Below are positions 37,699 to 48,445 of a stretch of DNA of 64,000 nucleotides, in pieces. Within the stretch, counting starts at the first letter, position 1, and each line of letters starts with the position of its first letter. The position numbers and the translations under genes are program-made. The stretch is from Eonycteris spelaea (Eukaryota; Chordata; Mammalia; Chiroptera; Pteropodidae): contig PUFA01000027.1 of the NCBI GenBank assembly GCA_003508835.1, positions 4,402,001 to 4,466,000 on the forward strand. The letters run 5' to 3'. The notes below the pieces were generated by a model. The model had not been told where the DNA came from, searched no databases, and worked only from the letters and a program-made list of their open reading frames with translations.

Positions 37699-39285
37699 GT
37701 ATGGTTTACTTTAGTAAGGAGTAAATACAAACCATGTTTTTCAGTCTATTATAAGTGTTGAGAGAATTAGAAAGTTATTTATATAAATTCTCTTATATCA
37801 CACAATATTTTTTGATGAAAACGAGCTTAATTCCAGATGTGAAATGACAATTCTCAGTTTGCCTCAGGAGAAACACATTGCTGAAATGTAGATTTATTTA
37901 GGTATTAAAGTATTAATTTTGTATGCAATTTTCAGTAGAAATAATTCAGAAGCCGTAATTTGGCAAAGGCAAACCTTTTCAGATTAGATTTATTTCTGAA
38001 ATTTTTGTCTAATTTCATTATCATGGTTCATATTTGTGTCTTTGGTTTCTGCTATTGTCTTGTTTTGGTCTTAGTTTTTGCTTAGTCATGTTTTCCTAGA
38101 GAAACTCAAGAGGTATATATAAATCTCAGTTAATATTTTTATCAGTAGCTAATATCACTAATCTTTTCTCCTTTTGAGAGGCATAAAGAACTAGGGATGT
38201 GTTATGATGACTCCATTTTCTCCTGGCCTCAGATCTCTAACCAGATTTTCTCCATTGAGTCCTCTGTGCCCATTAAATTTGGGTTTAATGGGCACAGATT
38301 AAATGACAATTTTCTGTCCTTTGGCTCTTATTTTTTGGCCTGTGTGATATCATCAGTCCCCATAATTTTCATTTCCATCTATTCCTTACTATTTTTTCTT
38401 CAACCCAGTTCTTAACACTATCAGACAGCATTAATACAATTAAAAGACCTCTGCAAATTTTGTGGTTGATTTGACAGAAAATACAAAAAAGAATACAGCT
38501 TGAAAACAATTGGAATTCTGGGGTGCACAGGGTCCCCATTAAGAGTTGTTTCTCTTATCTTTCTGGCTGTAAATTCTTTCCTTCTTCTCAAGCAGAGGTT
38601 GAGGGCAAATTATCAAATCTTGGTTGAGTTTTATGAACTAGCAAACACATGCATACTATTATAAATTATCTTATGTTGTGTGAATGTTTTATATAACAGT
38701 GATTCATCTCTGAGCAGGCGCTCTATGTTCTTATAGTAAAGCAGTTTGATCACTGTACCTTTGTTCTGTAGCACCGCTCCAGGTCTTGAAATGATCAATT
38801 AATTGAATTGAGGCTCCTCTACTCCTAGAAGGCTGTACTTGGTTGGCCTTACTGCAGACACACACCTAGTTGTCCTCCTTGATAGCCCACAAAATGTAGG
38901 ATATGCTAAAATTTGTCTGTATTTGTACATGTTACAAACTTAACGTGTACAAATAAAACACCTTTCTTTTCCTTCCTCCTTCAAAAACTTCATCTGTCTC
39001 CTATATTCCGCCTAAGCCAGAAACTGTGAAGTTATAGTAGATGCTTTCCTTCACTTACCAATCCCATTTATCACTTAATTCTAACAAGTCACCTTATTTA
39101 CCATTTTTCAGATTTCTTCTCTCAATCCGTAGAGCATTTCTCTGTTTCAGGCCTTCAATTATTCCCATGTATCTGCACTCAGCCAAACTTCACCATGCCT
39201 TTTATCCTTTCTTCTGCTGAGCATCTATTCATTTAAAGACCTATCTTCTGCATTATTTCTTATTTTTGCTGCTATTGTTTTATCT
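37699..39285. other. C1GALT1 intron 2, first part
   Basis: No gene and no clearly assignable repeat apart from the 38263-38298 hairpin. Confidence 0.5.
38263..38298. repeat. Perfect 15-bp-arm hairpin in intron 2
   Basis: Arms TCTGTGCCCATTAAA (38263-38277) and TTTAATGGGCACAGA (38284-38298) are exact reverse complements around the loop TTTGGG. Confidence 0.9.
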
Positions 39286-39289
39286 CTCC

Positions 39290-39500
39290 TTCTCTGTACT
39301 AGCCAAGTTCCATTGCACTGTTCTATAGGATTTATCAGCAACTGCTTTTCCCTCAGCCCATTGAACCCTTTGTACATACCACTGTGACAGCTTCTCCTAA
39401 ATATGTGGTAAATACTGGTTTGTACATGTGTCTTATTCATCTTTTGCTAGCACATGCTTACTGCAAAGTAATTAATGAGTAAATAATTGAAAGAATGAGA
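39290..39500 (+). repeat. L2 LINE 3' end, sense
   Basis: Contains catgtgtcttattcatcttttgctagcaca and taattaatgagtaaataattgaaagaatgag, the L2 3' end with its tattcaatgaatgaa-like tail. Decayed. Confidence 0.55.
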
Positions 39501-40732
39501 AAGAACATCTACCAAGTCCCAACAGTGGGAAGAAAGTCTTGTTCTAAGTGAAACATATTGGGGTCTCCTCTATCCACCAAATTTCCCAATCCATCCAGGA
39601 TTTGGTATATTTGTACAGCTAAGAGATTGGGCTCTCCAAATATAAGAACCTTGAATGCTCTCTGACTGAAAGTAGGGTGATTTTGTCTGTTTCTAAATTA
39701 TGAATTCTTGATATTCATTCAGGGAGGCATGAATATATATTCATGCGCTGCTATTCTGTTCGCTCAATTAACTAGAAATTTATGCTTCCCGTTGTTAATT
39801 TTTCACAGGACTGAATTTTTGTAACTCACTGCTTGACCTTAACTTTAAGGATATACTTTCTCAGGATTCTGCCTACAGTATTGCTACACAAAGTGTGGCT
39901 TTGCAGACTCATGCTGATCTACAACTAAATAAGTATTGAAACTGTAATTCAACAGTTAGAAACTTTTATGGTAATTTGACAGTAATTTTGTTTAAATCTA
40001 TATATAAAAACTTATTGGGGCTCGTATTTTATATGTTTTTTAATTTTTATATTTAGTATTTTATTTTTAGTATATTTATAAAAGTATAGATCTCTTAACT
40101 ATTGGAAATAAGAATTTGTCCTTCACCAAGTAGAATTTTACGTTTGGACTCTTCCTGTGCAATTATATTACTCAGTACGTGGTCCTGGCCTGACAGTCTG
40201 TGAGCTGTTTGTTACCTTGTCTGCACACAGATAAAGAACTTGCACCAGGATGTAAATCAATTAAGTTCGCTGCTTAGGACTTTTGCGGTGGGGGGAGCAA
40301 GACTTCCTCAATGAAAAGATTAATATGTTTCTTTATATTCTGTCATAAGTTCTTTACATGTTTCTTTACAAACCAGTGCTTTGAAAAACAATACTCTAAC
40401 AATCTTGGAAATACTGCTTCTACCTGTTCATCTGTTATTTGCATTTTGTAATGAGGCATGTTACTATCAGAAATAATCTCAACTCTACATTAACCATTAA
40501 CTCCATCAAACTGGGGTAGTTATAAAAGCCTTTTTAAAGCCACCTCAGGGTAATTGTAGAAATTCATAACAATGGACTCTTGTGAGCTTCAAAATGAACT
40601 GCCACTTCAGTGGTATGTCTTTCCTGCCCTTCAGAAACTTATTTAGAGCAGCGAAAAATTCCTATCAATGTTCTGTTAAGAACCTGCTGTAGTTTCATTG
40701 TAGAATGTAGTGAAAAGCAAAGATGGTCTAAG

Positions 40733-40880
40733 GTAGTGCTTAAAATGCATGTGAATCACCAGGAGAACTTGTTAAAATGCAGATTATGATTCAGTTAGTC
40801 TAGGGTGGGACCTGAGATGCTGCATTTCTAACAGACTCCCAGGTGATGCTGGTGGTGTTTGGCAATGAACCATGGTTCAG
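40733..40880. mobile_element. MER5-like hAT-Charlie MITE in intron 2
   Basis: Contains gtgaatcaccaggagaacttgttaaaatgcagatt, gattcagttagtctagggtgggacctgagat and cagactcccaggtgatgctggtg, the MER5 pattern with self-complementary ends. Confidence 0.75.
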
Positions 40881-41138
40881 AAAATAAGCATTTGAGTCAT
40901 AGTGACGACTATTGTTAGCTCCAGTGATCTCCTGGATAAGATTGACATGAAACCAATAAATCATAATGTCAGTTCATATTAGGTTGAGTTTTGCTTTCTT
41001 TCAGCTGAATTACTAATGATAAATAATTAAGTAGAAGCAGAGCTGTTTCTTTGAAATTGTTTAAGAAAATGTCTTCAGAGTAATTTATTTGGATTTTACA
41101 TATATGTAAATATAACTTTTAAAATCTTTGTTTAATAG

Positions 41139-41806
41139 ATGAGAACACAGACATCGCTGGAAAACTCTATCAGAAGGTTAAAATCCTTTGCTGGGTTATG
41201 ACAGGGCCTCAAAATCTAGAGAAAAAGGCTAAGCATGTCAAAGCTACATGGGCCCAGCGTTGTAACAAAGTGTTGTTTATGAGTTCCGAAGAGAATAAAG
41301 ACTTCCCTGCTGTGGGGTTAAAAACCAGAGAAGGTAGAGACCAACTATACTGGAAAACAATTAAAGCTTTTCAGTATGTTCATGATCATTATCTGGAAGA
41401 TGCTGATTGGTTTATGAAAGCAGATGATGATACATATGTTATACTAGACAATTTGAGATGGCTTCTGTCAAAACACAACCCTGAAGAACCCATATACTTT
41501 GGGAGAAGATTTAAGCCCTATGTGAAGCAGGGCTACATGAGTGGAGGAGCAGGATATGTATTGAGCAAAGAAGCCTTGAAGAGATTTGTCGATGCGTTTA
41601 AAACAGAGAAATGTACACATAGTTCCTCCATCGAAGATTTAGCACTGGGGAAATGCATGGAAATTATAAATGTAGAAGCAGGAGATTCCAGAGATAAAAC
41701 TGGGAAAGAAACTTTTCATCCTTTTGTACCAGAACACCACTTAATCAAGGGTTACCTACCTAGAACCTTTTGGTACTGGAATTATAACTATTATCCTCCT
41801 ATAGAG
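41139..41806 (+). CDS. C1GALT1: C1GALT1 coding exon 3: GT31 catalytic domain
   Basis: The acceptor is tttaatag| at 41138 and the donor GAG|gtaagt at 41806/41807. The exon encodes residues 74-296 and holds almost the whole catalytic domain. Visible motifs are WVMTGPQN with the [11 protein letters not shown] segment near the start of the domain (residues about 92-115), [13 protein letters not shown] with the DDD metal/UDP-Gal motif at residues 169-171, [11 protein letters not shown] (about 206-216), and the acidic [10 protein letters not shown] segment with Glu239-Asp240, where GT31 enzymes place catalytic acidic residues. Cysteines at 91, 115, 232 and 246 belong to the luminal set of six. No N-X-S/T sequon is visible. 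The exon ends in the aromatic [10 protein letters not shown] segment. Intron 3 is phase 0. Confidence 0.97.
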
Positions 41807-41999
41807 GTAAGTTTAGAAATTGTATTACAGTATAAATACTTAGACTGAATTTTGTTACCTAAAAAAAAAAAAAAAAACCCTAGTTGACATGTGTGAATGT
41901 TTCTTTAATACCACTAGGAATCTCCTTTTGTCTTCTTATGGAGTGGCAGTATGATGAAGTAAATGAAAATAAAAGTGTCATCAATAGTCATTCAATAAT

Positions 42000-42310
42000 G
42001 GTACTCTTATATGCCAGGCACTGAGAATATAGCAGTAAATATGGCCAAGTTCCATTTCTCATGAACCTTACATTCTGGATGAGGAAACGTACAATAAACA
42101 GATAGACTAGTTAAGATATATGATTTTATATAATTGTAAGTGCCCTGAAGAAAAAGCCAGGTAAAAGGAAGGAGAGTGACTCAGAGGGGAGTAGGGTATC
42201 TAGTTTAAAGAAGGCCTTCCTAAAGAGTGACTTTTGAACGGAAACCTGAGTGAGGTTAGAGAGTTGGCTAGCAGCCCATGCTAAGAAGACTAAACTGACT
42301 TCTAGTCTTC
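42000..42310. repeat. Ancient interspersed repeat, first half of the recurrent consensus
   Basis: Contains atgccaggcactgagaatatagcagtaaat, catgaaccttacattctgg, agtgccctgaagaaaaagccagg and ggccttcctaaagagtgacttttgaacggaaacctgag. The same word order recurs at 52890-53110. Not named. Confidence 0.5.
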
Positions 42311-42329
42311 AGGAACAATGCATGAAAAG

Positions 42330-42530
42330 ACTTTGAGGTTTGGAAGACCTTGGTTCAAATCCTGCTTTCCCATTTAATAGTTGAATGATCTTGGATGGAC
42401 AGAATTTGCCTACCTACCAAGCATCAGTTTCCTCATTTGTAAAATGGACCTGAGATACCTGTCTCATCCAGTTGTAATTATATGTAGTACAGTTGCCTAT
42501 CACAGAGTAAGTACCTAATAAACCTTAGCT
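42330..42530 (+). repeat. MIR SINE, sense, in intron 3
   Basis: Contains ggttcaaatcctgctttccc, gcatcagtttcctcatttgtaaaatgg and agagtaagtacctaataaacc. Confidence 0.8.
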
Positions 42531-42589
42531 TTCATTTGATGCCTTAGCTTACATTTCTAAGAATTATATCTAAGTACATTATTAAATAT

Positions 42590-43055
42590 TTCAGATGTAC
42601 AGACAAAATTTGGGAATATAGTATCTTGTACCTACCAACTAGCTTTACCAAATATTAATCTGCTACATTTACTTTAGACTTTTTTTTTAAAGAAAAAGGT
42701 ATAGATATAGTTTAGTTCTGTGTACCCTCCCCAACCCAAATTCTCCTTCCTCTTTCCTAAAGTTAATCACGATCATAAATGTAATATTTTTGATTGCCAT
42801 AGATGTTTTTGTTTTTATGTTTATCCGTAATCTATAGCATTTTTGCAGGTTTTTAAGTAGATGAAATTATACCGTATGTATTCTTATACATTTGCTCTTT
42901 TCATACATTAAAATTTATCAACATTAATATATGTATCTGTTTTAATTTAGACTGTATAATATAATATATGAATATCTGTAATTTATCCATTCTTCTGCTA
43001 GTATACATTAGTAGGTTGTTGTCAGTTTTTCACTAATATGAGCATTACAGTGAAT
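42590..43055 (-). mobile_element. L1M LINE 3' end, antisense, in intron 3
   Basis: Contains gatgaaattataccgtatgtattcttatac, tttatccattcttctgctagta and gttgttgtcagtttttcactaatatgagcattacagtgaatg, antisense L1 landmarks. Confidence 0.65.
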
Positions 43056-43227
43056 GACTGAAGGAGAGCAGCAGTCACAAAACGTAGCTTTTAGACTCAG
43101 CTCTATTATTAATTAATAAGGCCTTTGGGCAAGTTACTAGGATTCTGTACCTTCTTTTCTCTGGTCCTAAGATACAAATAAGACATGTTATGCTGCTGTT
43201 CTCTTCACAAGCCAGTATTTTCAAACT

Positions 43228-43450
43228 AGCATGTAGAATGGTGGTTCTTAACCAGGAGTTTTCTTTTGCCTCCCAGACAATATTTGGCAAATCCAGAGAC
43301 AGTTTTAATCGTTAACTGGAAGGTTGCTACTGATATCTAGTGGGTAGAAACCCACTAAATGCTAAACATTCCACAATACACAGTACAGCCCTCCACACAC
43401 ACACACACAAAAAGATTATCTGGCCCCAAATGTCAGTAGTACTGAAGTTA
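43228..43450. mobile_element. hAT-Charlie-type element (MER20-like) with an internal (CA)n
   Basis: Contains ggtggttcttaaccaggag, acaatatttggcaaatccagagac, gttgctactgatatctagtgggtag, atgctaaacattccacaatac and ggccccaaatgtcagtagtactgaag. A (CA)n run at about 43394-43409 has grown inside it. Second copy of the element at 23430. Confidence 0.75.
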
Positions 43451-43549
43451 AAATGCCCTGACTTAGGCCATCTGACCCAAGCTTTAGATTATCAGCTTTA
43501 AAAGGAAACTTTGGAGCAAATCACTACCGCTTCTGCTGTCACCCACCAG

Positions 43550-43690
43550 TGTGTTCTTGGTACTTATACAGACACCATAACTAATCCTTACAGTAATTCT
43601 GCATTTAATAGGTGACAAAACTGAGGCTCAGGAAAGTGACTTGCCCCTCCTGCTAAGTAGTTTAGGGAGTATTGCAAACCACTCTGATTC
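43550..43690 (-). repeat. MIR SINE, antisense, partial
   Basis: Contains ctaatccttacagtaattctg and aataggtgacaaaactgaggctcaggaaagtgacttgcc. Confidence 0.7.
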
Positions 43691-43699
43691 TACAAGCTC

Positions 43700-45055
43700 T
43701 TGTTATTTTCATCATGATTTCCCCTCTATGGTTAATGAGATATGTACCAAAAGGGGGATGCTGAGAGGATATGTTAGAATAAATGTTCTGTTGGGATAAA
43801 TTTACACTTTAATGAAGAAACATTGTAAAGGTCAGTTCTATATAATGAAGCTGTTTGAAACCTTATGCTAGCATTTTGTTGCTATTGCAGGTGCAACAAT
43901 TTCCTAGACTATGAAACAGATGTATTCCCAAGCCTGCCTTTTTATAGTCTATTTTTGGTTTTAGTGGATGCTTTTTTAATGGAAACTTTTCTTAGTATAT
44001 TCTGACCACTCCAAGAATACTTGACCTCTTCCACTCATAATTCTGCACTTCCCATACAGAAACTCAAGAACATTATAAATACATGTAACAAATATACCTA
44101 AATGCATAAAAATTTTCACCAAGAGTATCTGATATTGGGTTCATATACAGTAATAGCAAAGGGGCATCATAATTATCATTATTTGGTAACCAGTAAAATA
44201 TTCCTTTTTCCCTTTTTTATCCTTTAAGAATGCTCCCTACAATTTCCACCCACAAATAGTATATACCTTTTTGCTTTATATGAACGAAATGAATATTTTT
44301 TATAGTGCATCTTTTATTTAAATTGTGGTTTTTAAAGTGGATGGCAAATTTATGTTTTTTCCATAAAAATTTATTTATTATATTGAAGACTATAAAATAG
44401 CTTTGGGAGTACCAAAGTTGACCCAACCTTCTAATGTTGCTTCTTCTCTCTTAGAAGGTTCTATATAAACTCAGTGTGAAATCAAACTTGTATTGTTACT
44501 CATCCATCATTTAATAAATTTTCTCTTCCCTAAGTGAGTTACTATTTTCAAAGCCATCCTAAATCTTATACATGCATTCTCTGCACTAATAACTAAAAAT
44601 ACAGTGTAAAAAATTTTTATCTAGGAAGTCAGGGTGTGAGATATTCTAGTTGATGAAAGAGTTATGTTCTTAAGTTGGTTGTTTAGAACTTACTCTTCGT
44701 AGAGCTCCCTTTCATGTCACCTTCTCCTTCCCTACAAGTAAGTCTATTCCATAGGGAAAGACTTTTCACCAGAGAATTTGCGGTCTTCTTATGGTGAATT
44801 TAAAATAGATGTGTTAAATATACATAGATGTGTGTGTATGTATCCATCCTTCTACATGTGAAACCTTTTTCATAGGTCAGAAGTGATCAGATATGACTTA
44901 TTCTAGTCTTCGATTTTATTTATATTACATCTGAAACTTACTGGCATATGGTTGTTAGAGAGCTTGTGATTTTTCCAAATTTTTAACTGATTATTCCAGT
45001 TCCATGTTTTAGTGAGTCTTACTTTCACTATTGACTTAAAATACCTCCTTTATCA
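43700..45055. other. C1GALT1 intron 3, no gene seen
   Basis: AT-rich intron sequence; short frames have no motif. No repeat assigned. Confidence 0.5.
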
Positions 45056-45059
45056 TACA

Positions 45060-45560
45060 CTATAGCATTACTTATAGCGGGATCAGTGTCCAGAATTTCA
45101 CCTCTCTTCCATTGTTCTGTTTGGTTTTGACTCAGCACCATATTGTTTGTACCTTGTAGCTTTACAGGATATTTAAATTATTAATCTAAGAGTGTATTTC
45201 TCTCCATTATTTCTCTCTCTTTCTTTGAAATTGTTTTGTCAACTCCCATGTCTTTATCCTTGGGTATAAATTTGTTAATTTAGGGACTGTGGGCATCTTT
45301 GCCCAAGATTTTTTGTTTTCTTTAGTTCCCTTCGTAAAGTTTTATAGTTTTCTTCAGATCTTTTTTTCTTCTTAAGTATTCCTTATATATTTAATATTTT
45401 TGTTACTATTCTACTTGGGCTCTTTCTTAAAACTTTTTAACTGGTATATATGAAAACTAGTTTTTTTAAAGCATTTTAAAAATCTGGCTCTGTTCTTGGA
45501 TTCTTTATTTCTGATGATTTTTCACTTGACTCTTAAGTTTTGGGGCTAACCATAATCAGA
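45060..45560 (-). mobile_element. Diverged L1-like sequence, antisense
   Basis: Contains caccatattgtttgtaccttgtagctttacagg, gtgggcatctttgcccaag and aaagttttatagttttcttcagatc, which follow antisense L1 ORF2 order with high divergence. Confidence 0.5.
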
Positions 45561-46685
45561 ACTATTTTATTTCTAATAATTCTAGCTATTTTTTATTGTC
45601 TTTTATTGTTTATATTGCTTAGTAATAACAATACTCTAGCTGTTCAGTAAACAATAATGCTGTAGAGTATCACATAATTAATGCAGTAAATCTTATCAGA
45701 AATATTACTACAATATTTTAGATTTCATATAAAATTGCTTCCACAGAGGATCAGCAATGTAAAATTACCTGCTATTGTTCTAGTCTTTTAGTTTAATATA
45801 TACTGGCCAGTCCAGTAGCTGCTAACCATATATTACCTATATTAAGCTCTTGAAATGTGACTAGTCAAAATTGAGATGTGCTGTAAATATAAGATTCACA
45901 TCTGATTTCAAGCATTTAGCACAACTAAAAAGAATGACTTTATTAATAAGTTTTAAAATATTAATTGCATATTGAAAAAATAACATGGATTTATTCAGTT
46001 AAATAAAATACCTTCAAAGTAATTTTACCTATTTTTACTTCTTAAATGTAGCTGCTAGAAAACCTTAAACTGCATTATATGGTTCACATACATCTATTGG
46101 ACAGAGCTGGTTTGGGTAATCACAAATTGACTTATATGTTTACTTTTTGTATTTATTCCTATTTCCTAAATGTATAGAAGTAGGCACCCAGTAATTTTTC
46201 AGTGTCTACATAGTTATCCAAGAATCTCACATATCCAGTGTTTGTTTCAAAGGAAAAGTTCAGAGAGAAGGCCACAGAAAATATAATGTACAATTTTGTG
46301 ATAATTTTTACTGCATTGTAAGGTACATACTTCCAAACATGAATCATTAAATGTTTAGTTTAATAGGTCTGTGTGAATCTTCTCCAGGAATTTGCTAGAC
46401 TGTCTTTCTCCTTGGGTCCTTGTAAAGACATTAGAGTCTGAAATTTTCTTGGCGTCACCTAAGTGAAACATCCTCCAGGTGCCAATTCTGATCCCCAAAT
46501 CTCCTGTGACTTTAATTCTGCGACCAGTTTTTTTTTTTTATTTTCACACTTTTTCATCCCTGTTTGTTGTATTTTTGTTATTTTGTTTTTGTCTTGTTTT
46601 AAACCTTTTCTCATACCAACTGTGTTAGTAATGAGTGAAAATTACATAACCAAAGGTTTAACCGACTTACTGAGGGGTGCCTGTC
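45561..46685. other. C1GALT1 intron 3, nothing recognised
   Basis: No gene or named repeat seen. Confidence 0.45.
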
Positions 46686-46689
46686 AATA

Positions 46690-46880
46690 ATAGCTAACGT
46701 TTGAGCATTCACTATAGGCAAAACATGGTCCCAGGCATTTTATACACATTATCCCCTTTAACTATCTTTTGCAGGTAGGGAAATTGAAGCTTTAGAGATC
46801 CAGTAACATGCCTAATGTCATACATTAGTAGGCAAAATTTAGATTCAAATCTAGGTTTGACTCAGTACTTCCTCTCTTAA
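46690..46880 (-). repeat. MIR SINE, antisense, in intron 3
   Basis: Contains aatagctaacgtttgagcattcac, cacattatcccctttaac and gtcatacattagtaggcaaaatttagattcaaatctagg. Confidence 0.75.
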
Positions 46881-47347
46881 ATAGTATTAGTGATGTTTGG
46901 GTTGTATAGATGAAGTATTAGGTTACAGACACATAATAGGCAAGGCTTTTTGTCACTGAATGCTCCAAAAGTGTCTTTCTAAGGTTGAGCCAAGCAAAAA
47001 TTTATAGTGAGAACATAAAGAGAAAGCAAAACTTGAAAAAATAGAGCTTTAGTGTTTGTATAGTTGCCTCTTTCATTTAAAGAAGTCTAAAGATTTTTTT
47101 TTCTGCTAAAACACTGTTGAGTATGAGAGAATATTAGTTCAGTTAGAAATTATTAATGTCATATTTGGTTTTAAATCATTAGAAACTAATTCTTCCACAG
47201 GTCTAATAAATTAGGTGCCTCTTTAAAACCTTACCAGCTTTCATTTTTGGATTCTTTTAAAATTACTGTTTCCTTTATTAGTATGTGAATGCTGTATGTT
47301 GACAATGTGCCATTTATTAGTAATACTTGTTTCCACTACTTTTTTAG

Positions 47348-47563
47348 GGTCCTGGTTGCTGTTCTGATCTTGCAGTTTCTTTTCACTATGTTGATCCTAC
47401 AACTATGTATGAGTTAGAATACCTCGTTTATCATCTTCGTCCATATGGATATGTATACAGATATCAACCTGCCTTACCTGAGAACATACTAAAGGAAATA
47501 AGTCGAGCCTACAAAAATGAAGATCCAAAAGTAAAATTGGGAAACCTTGAAAGGAAAACATAA
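47348..47563 (+). CDS. C1GALT1: C1GALT1 coding exon 4: C-terminal domain with altered, extended end
   Basis: The acceptor is tttttag| at 47347. The exon encodes residues 297-367, starting [17 protein letters not shown]; Cys300-Cys301 complete the six luminal cysteines. The conserved part runs to KVKLGN. The human protein as I know it then ends in Pro at residue 363. Here the frame reads Leu-Glu-Arg-Lys-Thr and stops at TAA 47561-47563. A TGA lies at 47548-47550 one frame away, where the usual stop would fall if one base were present, so a single-base deletion near 47545-47547 best explains the change. The net effect is 367 instead of 363 residues. A sequencing error remains possible. Confidence 0.95.
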   Translation, partial: GPGCCSDLAVSFHYVDPTTMYELEYLVYHLRPYGYVYRYQPALPENILKEISRAYKNEDPKVKLGNLERKT

Positions 47564-47751
47564 ATGAACAGAGGTAAAATGTCTCGCATTGCACTGAAGA
47601 AGAACTTCTACATTTCTGATACAGAACACTGGAATTCCAGTGAGGAATTCTTTATGAGTGAACATTCCATATTAGAAATCTTTCATATGAATGACTGTAA
47701 ACTGAAGCTTTAATGAGCTGCGAAATCTGTTAAAATGTGTTTTGATACAGT

Positions 47752-47812
47752 AATATATATATATGTATCTGTATATATACATATATACGTATATATGTGT
47801 ATATATATATGA
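47752..47812. repeat. AT-rich alternating purine-pyrimidine repeat in the 3'UTR
   Basis: Runs of TATATA mixed with TGTA and CATA units make a nearly palindromic tract. It is probably length-variable. Confidence 0.85.
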
Positions 47813-48195
47813 AAAACTTGTGTTTTTATAATGATGGCCAGGCAGAGGGACTAGAAAAGAGATTTTGTTGTCTGTTCCTGACCACATGTATTATTTTCAC
47901 TGGGAAATAAAAATAGTTAAATTTGCTAAAACTGCAATGCACCATGTTAGTAACACACGATGCTGAACAGATCTGCCTTAAAGAAAATTTTAGAAGGAAA
48001 TATTGTTGCTCAGTGTTGTTTATAAACTCAAGACATGAGTTTATACTTGCAGTATGACACAAATGAACCAAACTTCCCCACACATACCCATGTGCAGTTT
48101 TTGGCTAATCACCATTTTGCTGTGACTATTTATAATTGACAGTATTTCTTCCAGAAGAAGGTAGAATAAGAATGGCACTTGTCCTAAAGTGCATT

Positions 48196-48201
48196 AATAA
48201 A
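48196..48201 (+). terminator. C1GALT1: Poly(A) signal AATAAA, probable main C1GALT1 3' end
   Basis: A canonical AATAAA is followed within about 40 bases by a T/G-rich stretch (ttgtcatgggccttgactgtatttt), which suits a downstream cleavage element. A Tigger1-derived element starts only about 70 bases later. An upstream AATAAA at 47906 is an alternative. Confidence 0.65.
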
Positions 48202-48269
48202 ACCACATTTTGAAATTGTCATGGGCCTTGACTGTATTTTATATATATTTGGTTCTAATTAATCTCTTA

Positions 48270-48445
48270 CAGGCATACCTTGTTTTATTGTGCTTTGCTT
48301 TATTGTGCTCCACATATGTTACTTTTTAAAAAAATTGAAGGTAAGACCTCCACAAGCAAAAAGATTGCAACTCGCTTCATTGCGAGACTACTCTTTGTGG
48401 TGGTCTGGAACCGAACCCACAATATCTCTAAGGAAGGTATGCCTA
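48270..48445 (+). mobile_element. Tigger1-derived MITE just past the C1GALT1 3' end
   Basis: Begins CAGGCATACCTTG after TA (48268-48269) and ends GGTATGCCTA before TA. It contains both Tigger1 ends (tgttttattgtgctttgctttattgtgct; ggtctggaaccgaacccacaatat) joined by an internal deletion. The open frame across it is not a gene. It lies about 70 bases past the poly(A) signal, opposite in orientation to the 24619 copy. Confidence 0.85.

Larger units (their letters stand above)
20980..48220 (+). other. C1GALT1: C1GALT1 gene, whole transcription unit (4 exons)
   Basis: This locus encodes core 1 beta-1,3-galactosyltransferase (T-synthase, CAZy family GT31). The enzyme transfers galactose from UDP-Gal to GalNAc-alpha-Ser/Thr (Tn antigen) in the Golgi, giving the core 1 (T) O-glycan; in mammals it needs the chaperone Cosmc (C1GALT1C1). 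I assembled the gene by reading splice sites: exon 1 ends at 21196 (CAG|gtacgg), exon 2 starts at 37462 after a cttacag acceptor, exon 2 ends at 37698, exon 3 is 41139-41806 and exon 4 starts at 47348. The three coding pieces join without a stop into 367 codons whose product matches the known mammalian protein nearly throughout. The transcript start is not determined; 20980 is an estimate within the GC-rich core. The end is placed just past the AATAAA at 48196. Confidence 0.93.
47564..48220 (+). other. C1GALT1: C1GALT1 3'UTR
   Basis: Non-coding continuation of exon 4 to the second canonical poly(A) signal. It includes an alternating TA/TG/CA stretch at about 47752-47812 that is largely self-complementary and could fold into a long AU hairpin in the mRNA. 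A first AATAAA lies at 47906-47911 and a second at 48196-48201, so shorter and longer ends are possible. Longer transcripts using later signals cannot be excluded. Confidence 0.75.
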
